The notes under the pieces were generated by a model. That model was given only the letters and a program-made list of their open reading frames with translations, was not told the origin of the DNA and did not search any database. Shown here in pieces: positions 1 through 9,265 of a DNA stretch of 64,000 nucleotides (its first letter is position 1; each line of letters starts with the position of its first letter). Origin of the DNA: Zantedeschia hybrid cultivar (lineage: Eukaryota; Streptophyta; Magnoliopsida; Alismatales; Araceae). The position numbers were made by a program, and so were the translations under genes. The stretch is from positions 42,667,196 to 42,731,195 of the forward strand of contig JARZZO010000013.1 in NCBI GenBank assembly GCA_030544215.1, written 5' to 3'.

Positions 1-424
1 TGCTAGCTTTAACCCAATCCATGTACATAGAAACCATTGTCAAAAGGTTTGACATGGAAAATTCCAAGAGAGGTCTCATACCGATGAGACATGGAATTTC
101 ACTCTCTAAAGGTCAGTCTCCCAAGACACCTGAAGAGAGGGTTGTGATGGATAAAGTCCCCTATGCTTCTGCCATAGGGTCCATCATGTATGCCATGCTA
201 TGTACCAGACCTGATGTAGCATATGCTCTAAGTGTTACGAGCAGACATCAGACAGATCCAGGTGATGAGCACTGGAAGGCTGTGAAATGCATCCTTAAGT
301 ATTTGAGAAGGACTAAGGATCTATTTCTAGTCTATGGAGGAGGAGACTTAAAGCTGCAAGGATACACTGACTCGAGTTTTCAGTCTGATCATGATGACAG
401 CAAGTCAACATCAGGTTTTATTTT
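1..424 (+). pseudogene. Ty1/copia pol fragment, RT end and RNase H start (element B, part 1)
   Basis: The open frame covers the C-terminal part of reverse transcriptase and the start of RNase H of a Ty1/copia polyprotein. Typical landmarks are KVPYASAIGSIMYAMLCTRP, then GYTDSSFQSD with an RNase H acidic residue, then STSGFIF. The frame is open from base 3 and the element continues left of the window. The coding sequence breaks at 424, where a solo LTR is inserted, and resumes in the same frame at 1963. Lineage (Tork/Angela-like) is inferred from sequence style and the 1.5-kb LTR. No expression is expected. Confidence 0.9.
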
Positions 425-1962
425 TGTTAGTTTAGGTGGCCTACAAGCCAATCTGACTATGTAAATCTCGTTCATTTATTAATAAAATGGCATAATATTC
501 ATTATGTGTAAATCGCGTTAATTATCGTTTCATAATGAAGTCCTTGAATATGTGCTATGGTGATCAGATTGTGATGAGATCATACTAATGAGACTGATCA
601 CTTAAACACACATATTCTTAATTGTTCATAGTCGGAGGATATCCGAGAAGGACATCGGATATCCGGTTAGACTAGTACAGATTACTCCTGCTCATATGAT
701 GAGGGTGACTGATCTCATAAGTCACTTGTGTGGAGACACTAAGGCGAATCTGTAGGTGCTCATTGGAGAATGAGTTCACTGAACTGATCCGACTGAATCG
801 CTGGATGGTATTGTACCTCACTGTCAACCAGCTTGATTCTATTGTCGCAGTTACGTGGATGGTCCTCGGACCTGAGACACCAAGGACACCTTGGCAGTGG
901 ACTTCTGTGCTTTGACCTTGGTTTACGAATCTCTAGCCATGGGATTCTAATACGCCAAGGATTGGGTACAACGGAATACCGTCGAAGGGAATTGTGTGTC
1001 AATAAGGAATTATTCGCTCTCGGTACTTAGAGAGAGAATGCTGTAGGAAGGATGTGCGAAAGTCCATGGCCAGGGCGGACGATAATATCGGGAAATGAGT
1101 TTTCCGATATTCATCAGCGGCATCCAATCCAAGTGAGTCGACCGGCTAGGATTTGACAGCTCGCCATGCCCTGAGTTGACTCGAGAGCATTGTACGAATG
1201 AAGGATTATATCCACGTGGTAACTGTCGGAGGAAAGGTTCTAAGAGTGGGTTACTTAACCCCAAATACCTTCCGGGTTCACGGGGTATTGCTTGGCAACC
1301 AACGTGATCGGAGGCCCGGTTGAATTCGATGTGCGACATCAATTCGATTGATTAATTAATTAATAAAGGGTTATTAATTAATTAATAAAGCCAGTGAGGA
1401 GTCACTGGGCTTGTTGGGCCATTAACTGGACTGGTACTTGGGCCTAGAGGGTCACACGCAAATGATTCAAGGCGATGGATAAATAAGTGGGTTTTATACA
1501 AACCGGGGGTTTTTATGAAAAACCGCGCGGTTAGTATAAAACATAGCGAACGGGCTGAGCAGGCCAAGCTGCTGCTAACCCTAGCCTCCCCTCCTCAGTT
1601 TCTGTCTTTTTCTGACGCCCAGGCAGATCCAGATATGCTCCGCCGCTTCTCCGAATCCCGTTCGACGGGAAATCGTCCGCGCGTTGCGGCGACTGGCGGA
1701 GGCTTCATGGGCTGCGAAGAACGACGAACTCGAGGATATCCGTCGCGGGGAGGATCGCGTGGACTTCGCTAGAGGCCGGGCGCTTGCGCGGCTTGCGGTG
1801 TCACACCGACGGAACCAAACGGCTGCGGATTCGAATCCGCACACGGTGAGAAAAGATAATCCGATTATCTTGTATTTTAGATTTCGAAACGGGAACGGAT
1901 CGCTGTAAATATTTTTGTTTTCCGCTGCGTGAGCGATCCGGAGAAACCGAGAAAACCCAACA
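425..1962 (+). mobile_element. Solo LTR of a Ty1/copia family (copy A), nested in element B
   Basis: This 1,538-bp sequence starts TGTTAG and ends CCCAACA. It is flanked by a perfect 5-bp target-site duplication, ATTTT, at 420-424 and 1963-1967. It aligns along its length with the LTR at 2397-3951, so both belong to one family. Removing the LTR and one TSD copy restores the RNase H frame of the host element without a shift. There is no internal retrotransposon sequence, so this is a solo LTR left by LTR-LTR recombination. Small open frames inside it are not genes. Confidence 0.93.
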
Positions 1963-2376
1963 ATTTTCACACTCAACGGGGGAGCAGTGAGCTGGAAAAT
2001 TTTCAAGCAGGAAACCAATGCTGATTCGACAACGGAAGCCGAGTCTATTATTGCTGCTGAAGCCGCCAAGGAAGCTGTATGGATGAAGAAATTCATCGGC
2101 GATCTTGGTGTAGTGGAAAGCATATCTGGTCCCGTCCCACTGCTGTGTGACAACAATGGGGCGATTGCTCAGGCGAAAGAGCCGAGGTCTCATCAGAAGT
2201 CGAAGCACATTCTGCGGCGCTTTTATCTGATCAGAGAGATTATAGCTCGAGGAGATGTCGTGGTGGAAAAAGTTCTCTCAGCTGACAACATAGCAGATCC
2301 ACTTACAAAGCCTTTGTCTCAAAATGTTTTTGAGCGTCACTTAGAGAATATGGGTATTCTGTATAAAAGTGATTGA
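1963..2376 (+). pseudogene. Ty1/copia RNase H C-terminal part (element B, part 2)
   Basis: The frame resumes after the solo LTR with FTLNGGAVSW, then ADSTTEAES (standard RNase H STTEAE motif), CDNNGAIAQAKEP and SKHILRRFYLIREI. It ends at the natural polyprotein stop after NIADPLTKPLSQ. The purine tract AAGTGGGAGAT (2386-2396) follows and is the expected primer site for plus-strand synthesis directly before a 3' LTR. Together with 1-424 this is the 3' end of one copia element whose gag, protease and integrase lie outside the window. Confidence 0.9.
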
Positions 2377-2385
2377 CTTTAGTCC

Positions 2386-2396
2386 AAGTGGGAGAT
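2386..2396 (+). other. Polypurine tract of copia element B
   Basis: AAGTGGGAGAT lies immediately before the TGTTAG that starts the 3' LTR. Its place between the polyprotein stop and the LTR is diagnostic of an LTR retrotransposon 3' end. Confidence 0.85.
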
Positions 2397-3951
2397 TGTT
2401 AGTATTAGATAGTCTCAAAGCCAATCCGATACTATGTATTTATTCATATTATTAATACATGATAATAATTCATTGTGTGTAATTAATTCGATATGTGTTT
2501 ATCATATCGCGATGAAGTCCATGAACATGTGCAACAGTCTTCGGATTATGATGAGATCATAATTACGGGACCGAAGACTTATAAACACATGTTCATAATT
2601 GTTCCTAATCATAGGATGTTTGAGATAGGACATCGAACATCCGAATAGACTAGTATAGGCTACTTCAGCTCATATGATGGGGGTGACTGATCCCATAAGT
2701 CACTTGTGTGGAGACACTATGCTGGACCTATAAGTGCTCATTGGTGAATGAGTTCACTGAACTGATCCAACTATGAATCGTTGGATGGTAATCACCTCAC
2801 TGTTAACCAGCTCGATTCATTTGTCATGGTTGCGTGGATGATCCTTGGACCTGAGACTCCAAAGATATCTTGTTGGTAGGTTTCTGAGCTTTGACTTTGA
2901 CGAACGAATCCCTAATCATGGATTATCAATAAGTCAAGCGATCGGGATCAGGGAAATGTCCTCGAAGGTAATTGTGTGTTCAATACGGGATCATCCGCTC
3001 TCGGTAGTTTGAGAGAGAATGTTCCGGGAATGATGCGCTTAAGGTTCCTAGCCAGGACGGACTCTGTAATCGATAAGGAGTTATCAGATTCATATTAGCG
3101 GCATCTGATTCAAGTGAAACGACCAAATAGGGTTTAACAGTAAACCATGCCTTAGGTCGATTCGGGAACATTGCACAGATGAAGGATTATATCCGCACGC
3201 TAACCGATGACAAAAAGGTTCCAATAGAGGGTTGCGATAACCCCAGTGCCATCCAGGATCACGCGACGTTGCTTGGCATCCAACGTGATCGGCTGTCCGT
3301 CCGAATTTATTGTGGGACATTAAATTCGGCTGATTAATTGAATATAAGGATATTAATTAATTCAGTGGGTCAGTAAAGGGTTACTGGACTTAATGGGCTA
3401 TTAACTGGACTGGTATTTGGGCCTAGAGGGTCACACGCAAATGGTTTTCAAGTCGATGGATAATCCGACAGGATTTCGGATAAGTCTGGATTTTTATGAA
3501 AAACCGCAAACTGACTTATTATAAAAGAACGGATTCTACGTCCGGGGCCAGCAACCCTGACCTAGCCGTCATTCGTTCTTTCTCTCTTTCTCTTTCTCTT
3601 CTGGGCGTGCGGTTCCCGACTGCTCCGCCTTCCGTCCGACGGGAGATTCAGAATCCGCATGTCGCGGCGGATTACGCGCAGCCAGACGGGATCTACGAAC
3701 GCCGTAGCGAGCAAGGAAGCGAGGACGATTGATCGCGAGGAGAACCGCGTGGATACCGCTAGAGGTCGGGCATCTGCGCGACTTGCGGCATCGCTCCGAC
3801 GGAACCGGAAAACGAACGCGGATTCGAATCCGTGCAAGGTGAACTCGATTTTCTCCGATTTTATTTTAACGATCGAAACGGGACAGATCCGATCCCGAAC
3901 ATATTATTCCGTTGCGTTTTTCGGTCGGATCCCGACACAGCGATCCCAACA
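2397..3951 (+). mobile_element. 3' LTR of copia element B (same family as solo LTR 425-1962)
   Basis: This 1,555-bp LTR starts TGTTAGTATTAG and ends GATCCCAACA, directly after the element B polypurine tract. It shares long collinear blocks with the solo LTR, for example around 'ATTATATCC' and 'GGGCCTAGAGGGTCACACGC'. The next base (3952) begins reverse-transcriptase coding sequence of another copia element (C), so element B was inserted into C. The 5-bp flank CTTAC should recur at B's 5' end, outside the window. A frame reading out of this LTR into element C is fortuitous. Confidence 0.9.
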
Positions 3952-5146
3952 CTTACATGGTGAATTGGAAGAGGAAATCTACATGCATCAACCTAAGGGG
4001 TTCGTAGCTTCTGGTAAGGAAGATCATGTGTGCCTGTTAAAGAAGTCTTTGTATGGCTTGAAGCAATCTCCAAGGCAGTGGTACAAAAGGTTTGATACTT
4101 TTGTGCTGAGTCGAAGTTACTCTAGGAGTGACTATGACAGTTGTGTGTATCATAAAACGCTTTCAGATGGTTCATTTATCTACTTGTTATTGTATGTGGA
4201 TGACATGTTGATAGCAGCTAAGAACATGTCAGAAATTAATCACTTAAAGTCTCAATTGAGTGGTGAATTCGAGATGAAGGATCTCGAGGCAGCAAAGAAG
4301 ATTTTGGACATGGAAATTCACAGAGACCGTGGCACTGGAAAGTTGTACTTATCACAGAAGAAGTACATTGAGAAAGTGCTGGAAAGGTTCGGCATGAAGG
4401 ACTGCAAAGTTGTGAGTACACCATTGGCAGCTCACTTCAGATTGTCTGTAGAAGATTCCCCGAAGACTGAGAAAGAGATGGAATTGATGGCTAAAGTTCC
4501 ATATGCGAGTGTAGTTGGTAGTGTTATGTATGCTATGGTGTGCACTCGGCCAGATATTTCTCATGCTGTTAGTATGGTTAGCAGGTACATGGGAAATCTT
4601 GGGAAGATCCACTAGGAGGCTGTGAAGTGGATTCTTCGATACCTCAAAGGTGCTTCTGATGTAAGTTTGGTATTTCAGAAAGAAAATAACGATGGTGGTC
4701 AGTTGGTTGGCTATGTTGATTCAGATTACGCTGGTGATCTGGATAAGAGGAGATCTCTGACATGTTATATCTTTACTTTCTCTGGATGTGCTATTAGTTG
4801 GAAGGCTGCTTTGCAGTCTACTGTGGCTTTGTCGACGACAGAAGTTGAGTATATGGCAAGGGCAGAGGGAGTGAAAGAAGCTTTGTGGCTGAGAGGTTTG
4901 GTTGGTGATCTGGGACATGTGCAGGAGGCGATTTCAGTGTACTGTGATAGCCAGAGTGCCATACATCTGACGAAAAATCAGATGTATCATGAGAGCACCA
5001 AACACATAGATGCCAGGTATCACTTCGTTCGTGATGTTATCTTGTAGGGTACAGTTGCTGTAGAAAAGGTTCATACGGCGGAGAACCCGGCGGGCATGCT
5101 GATGAAGCCTATTCCTTCAGAGAAGTTCAGGCATTGCCTGGACTAG
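3952..5146 (+). pseudogene. Ty1/copia RT-RNase H fragment (element C) with two nonsense codons
   Basis: Coding sequence starts abruptly at LHGELEEEIYM, inside the RT domain, because element B sits in it. Landmarks are KSLYGLKQSPRQWYKRFD, the catalytic YVDDM (about 4193-4207), PYASVVGSVMYAM, ALSTTEVEYMA and CDSQSAIHL. Two in-frame TAG codons break the frame, at 4613-4615 (where related proteins have Trp) and at 5045-5047 (where Gln is expected). The natural stop is at 5144-5146. The lineage resembles Tnt1/Tork. The 5' part lies left of the window. Confidence 0.92.
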
Positions 5147-5258
5147 ATCGGCTTACAAAACAAGTGAGGTGGCCCCGGCGGGGGCGCTGGCAGTTACGAC
5201 AATCATAGTGGAGCTTGGCGCTAGATGCGGCTTGTAAAGACGAGCCAAGAGGAGAATT

Positions 5259-5822
5259 TGTTGGGTAGTGGCCCGCCTTCCCAATCCCATGCGGGATTCA
5301 CGGACGTGGACGAGGAGTAGAGTCCTACTCGGACGTGGACGAGGAGTTGGCGGAGTCCCACTCGAACGTGACCAGGACGAACGTAATCAAGACGTGGGGA
5401 GGCCGTTTCCTACGTGGTCGCTGGCGAAGGAGTTCGTTTCGCACTCGGACACGGTTTTTTCAAAACGGCGCTTCATGCGGCTCAAACTCCATATATAGGG
5501 AGCGTCTCTATGTTACGTTTTTTTTATAAAAAGATTTCAGAGAGAGAGAGAGAGAGAGGTCTTGTGCAGAGAGTTTGAAAGTATTTGTAAAAGGGGATTT
5601 GTTCCTCTTGGGGTGGTGAGCAACTTGTGTAATTCTCCACATCTAGTGAAGCTTGATCATTGGTACCCGCGGACGTAGGAAGACATATTGTCTCTCCGAA
5701 CCACGTAAAATATTGTCTTCTTAATTGGTGTGATTGTTTCCTTCTTCCTCCATTTTCTTCTTGTCGTGTCGATCGAAATTTTGGGCACTGCTCTGTTCGT
5801 CAGGGTAGTCCATATTGCAACA
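5259..5822 (+). mobile_element. 3' LTR of copia element C
   Basis: A purine-rich tract (GCCAAGAGGAGAATT, 5244-5258) precedes TGTTGGGTAG. The LTR ends TTGCAACA, giving complementary TGTTG/CAACA ends and 564 bp. A TATA-like CCATATATAGGG near 5490 and a downstream (GA)n run fit an LTR promoter and leader. The flank after the LTR is AAATC; its partner copy is outside the window. Confidence 0.82.
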
Positions 5823-6593
5823 AAATCCATGCAAAAGTACCTTTCAAATAAAATTTAAGAAAAAACTGCTCTTCTCTCTTCATGTCTCTCTCTCTCTCTT
5901 TCCTCACCCAAAATTTCATTACATGTAAGTTGAAGTACCCTTGTGCTATTTGAAAAGAATTATGACTTATTAGATATTCCAGTGATTAAAATCTCTCCCA
6001 TATTTTGAAATGTGCATTGATTCTTTTTCCGTATCTTAAGAACCTTTCTTTTTTGTGTTTCTTTCTATATATACCATTATAAATTACTGTATTTGTATAT
6101 ATACCACCGATTCCCACATATTGTTATCTATACCTCTAAAATCTTCAAAAAGGTTGCCGTTATGCCCCCATCAAAATATCATGAATTCCAACCGAATATG
6201 CCAGTTAAGATTTCATACATTCTGATGAAGCCAAGGATACATATGCAAACTTGTAGTAGATATAGGGATATTTATGCAAAATTTTACTAAATTTAGGAAT
6301 ATATATAAAAAAATATTTCAATTAAAGTTCACGACATTTTGATGGAGGCACAAAACACAATCTTTTCGAAGATTTCAGGGATATTGGTAGCAATATGTGA
6401 AAATTAGGGATATAATAATATATGATAGTTTATGGGGGAACATACGCAAAAATCCCTTCTTTCTTTTTTTTAGTTAATTTTATATAAACCATCGTTTTAC
6501 ATGAAAAATATAAAAATGCCACTTTTACTTACTCAATATCATATATATCCTTTTTATAAGATTATAATATCATAAACGCCACTGAGGTTAAGA
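5823..6593. other. AT-rich spacer, no gene seen
   Basis: No coding frame, RNA gene or element ends could be supported. The stretch has short CT runs (about 5885-5900) and AT-rich sequence. Confidence 0.6.
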
Positions 6594-7900
6594 TCTGTTG
6601 GCCATCGCTCGCCTGCCCTTCTTCTGGTCGTTGCCGCCACCCCTGCCATCGCCCCAGAGCCCTTCAGGGTCTCTAGGAGTGTCCCGTTGGGGGATGCCGC
6701 GCTTCGGTTCATCCGGGTTAGGAAGTTCACCGAGCTCCACTGCATTGTTGCCGCCGGCATTCCTCCTCTCTGCCTTGATCCACACATGCTTTGTTTTCTG
6801 CGTTTCATAGGCTGGGGAGCAGTGGCAGACGCAGTCCATTTCAGTGGGATCCAGGACCTACTGAAAATTTAAAATTTTATTAGAAGAATCTTAATTTAAT
6901 AAGATAAATTTAAATTTAAGTATAAAGTGACCCCACTGAATTTTTTAGATGACCCATAAGACCTCAGTCTTATTCGAAGCTCAGTTCTATTAAATTTTTT
7001 ACATAATACTATAATTTATTTATGATTTAATAAAAAATTCGTTGACTCCATTTAGAAGAAAAAATTCTTCGTAACGAAATGTATCATTTTATTAAAGTAT
7101 ATCAATTTTATAATGATTAAAATATATATTTTTTACTTTAATATTTTTAATATAACAAAAATAAAAAATCGATATATGTAATAATAATCCGAATAATCTA
7201 TGGACAAAATTTCTGCGTCCCCACTGCTGGGGAGCCGACGACACGGCATCACACTGCGAGCGGTGAACAGGTGCTCCTCCCCATATGGACGGCAGTCGCA
7301 CCCAACGGCGGCCACCCCGTGCTCGCAGATGGTGGCTTCTTCCTCCCCACCGGGCAGTCCAGGCGGGTCTGCGCGCATCCTCCACCCCCCCCGACGTGGA
7401 GCAGTCGCCTCTGGTCGGGCGAGGACGGGCTGTGACTTCGGCCACCACCAGAGAAGGTGTCCCTGCACCCTGCAACAGGAAGGGCTGGGGCCCAAGGATG
7501 GTGCAGCGGAGGGTGGCAGTCTGGCAGAGGCTGTGCTGGGGTGGACGCCGCCAACGAGCTCATGGACGCTGCCGATGAGGATGACAACTACAGGGGCGTC
7601 GTCGAAGCTAAAGACCGAGGGGTCGTGGCACGTCAGATCGCAAGAGGAGCTAAGGAGCCTCAGGAGGTTCTTGCAGGTGGTGCAAAACTGGAGGGAGGCG
7701 TGCAGCGCTTGGGCGTGCCGATGCCAAGCAGGTGGTCCCCACGGGGGCCAAGATGATCCCGTGTGATCCAGTCGCGTTTGATAGGCTCGACGAGGATGGT
7801 GAAACAATAGTACGGCCAACCTGGGTCTCTTCTTCCTCCTGGAGTCCGGCCGGCCCCTTCTCCAGCTGCTTTACGTAGCGACATCGGGCCTTACAAGACG
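6594..7900. other. GC-rich gene-like segment split by an hAT MITE
   Basis: 6594-6819 and 7235-7900 are GC-rich islands in AT-rich surroundings and were contiguous before the MITE at 6820-7226 inserted. Several overlapping frames on both strands are open, which is what GC-rich DNA gives by chance. None shows a domain I recognise, and the joined plus frame meets a stop about 30 bases after the junction. It could be a decayed exon, a gene fragment captured by a transposon, or promoter/5' sequence of the B-box gene that follows. I assign no function. Confidence 0.45.
6820..7226. mobile_element. hAT-type MITE with 8-bp TSD
   Basis: The ends are CAGTGGCAGACGCAG and, on the other strand, CAGTGGGGACGCAG. 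A perfect 8-bp duplication CTGGGGAG lies at 6812-6819 and 7227-7234. The element is 407 bp, non-coding, and shares the block GTGACCCCACTGAA with the elements at 30920 and 55690. It interrupts the GC-rich segment. Confidence 0.88.
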
Positions 7901-7933
7901 ACAAGCTCTCTTCTTCGAACTGGATAGAGAGAG

Positions 7934-8116
7934 ATGAAGATCCAGTGCGACGTGTGCGAGAAGGTGCCGGCGATGATCATATGCTACACCGACGAGGCGG
8001 CCCTGTGCGGGCAGTGCGACGTGGAGGTGTGCGCCGCCAACAAACTCGCCAGCAAGCACCAGAGGCTTCTGCTCGAGTGTCTCAGCAGCAAGCTTCCCCG
8101 CTGCAACATCTACCAA
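7934..8116 (+). pseudogene. B-box zinc-finger (BBX) first exon, probably broken
   Basis: Sixty-one codons read as the N terminus of a plant double-B-box transcriptional regulator (STO/BBX24-25, BBX18-19 type). B-box 1 has C5, C8, C17, D20, C25, C28 and H42, ending ANKLASKHQRLLLECLSSKLP. The exon ends with CAA followed by GTAGAC, the usual intron position after 'CDICQ' in this family. Two ligand changes stand out: the first B-box 1 histidine is Cys (C33), and the second Cys of B-box 2 is Tyr (Y60). No second B-box exon is seen before the UBP22 gene at 9266. The start ATG follows a GA-rich leader. It is most likely a gene fragment; a gene with very distant exons is less likely. Confidence 0.7.
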
Positions 8117-8363
8117 GTAGACCCCTACTCTTCATTCCGCATGTACCTGGGTCATCACCGATACGGTCTCCATGAAGCATGTGCACGCACGGAGAGAGAG
8201 AGAGAGAGAGAAAGAGAGTCTAGTCTCCATGGCATCGTTGCTGTCGTACCAACCTTCTGTCGCCAGCACGCCGGAGATTCTCCCTTGCCGCATAGGGCGG
8301 GCGCAACCAAGCAAGCCAACAATAGAGGAGCCATCGCCTGAGGGCTGAGAGAGATAGAGACCC

Positions 8364-8382
8364 GGGGGGGGGGGGGGGGGGG
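8364..8382. repeat. Poly-G tract (19 bases)
   Basis: An uninterrupted run of G follows CCC. Such runs are slippage-prone and often misassembled. A (GA)n microsatellite lies just upstream at about 8190-8218. Confidence 0.9.
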
Positions 8383-9265
8383 TAGAAGGGGAGGGGTTCA
8401 CTAAGAGATATAGTCGTCTTTTTACACTATAATTAATGTTTAACCAATTTGGTTGACTTAAAGGGACGGGAGGTAACAGTAATGACACTTTTGATACTAT
8501 GTGGATATAACAATGATATATATGATATTGTGTAATTAAGAACGTCATATTTGATATTTTGCATGTAAGGATGGTTAATATGAAATTAACCTTTCTTTTT
8601 TTCCTCTTTACAAATAAAGAAGATGGCCTTTTCTTTAAAGTCGACCAAAAGGTTATAACCAAGGCAAAATGTGTGATTCTGAGGTGCAGTAACACAACTT
8701 TTCTCAAAATAATATGGGTGAATCCTTTTCATCATAAAACTACACTATTCTGAAGCAAATGAAACAATGACAATTAAGCTGATCATACCCCACAGCCCCT
8801 TCTTTAAGTTTGAACTGGAATGTTGGACCACCGCCACCAAGCAATGTTCAACCTGAAGATGCCAAGGTTAGTTGCAGTGGTTGTTCTGCCAAAGCAGCAA
8901 ATATCTCTATACCATATATTTGTGTTTGTGGATGTTTTGATGATTTCTCACCACCAGATTGTCAGATTCTACCTCATGAAGCTGCAGTTACCATGAGATG
9001 GAATTAAAAAAATAGAACATCTGCATGGCGTAGTAAAAAACTGTCAGGCGAGAAGTTTAAAGAGAACATGGAGGGAATGTTTCTTCATCCTAGCTTGTTT
9101 CTGACAATCGGCCCCTTCATGATCAGAGAATCATCAGTTTGTACCTGACCAGTAGCGACTGTACTACATATGCTCATTCAACTTCTCAGCAAGAATGTTT
9201 CCACTTATCCCAAGTGTTATGCATCGGCATGTTATAATCTGATTTTGAATAGGGGGTAATTTTCT
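8383..9265. other. Spacer and presumed 3' UTR of the UBP22 gene
   Basis: No recognised gene. A short plus-strand frame at 8810-9007 starts with a proline run (NVGPPPPSNVQ) and is followed by a potential GTTAGT donor, but it matches no family I know. The part next to 9266 is probably the 3' UTR of the minus-strand protease gene. Confidence 0.5.

Noticed and set aside
1825..1845. tRNA B-box-like GATTCGAATC
   Set aside because: It is a palindrome inside the LTR, present in both LTR copies, with no tRNA cloverleaf around it.
3659..3951. Frame running from the element B LTR into element C
   Set aside because: The LTR part is fortuitously open; the real coding sequence starts at the junction 3952.
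7133..7819. Long minus-strand open frame in GC-rich DNA
   Set aside because: Overlapping open frames exist on both strands, and none has domain features or codon periodicity I can support.
8810..9007. Possible exon starting with a proline run
   Set aside because: No family match, no convincing acceptor, and no partner exon.
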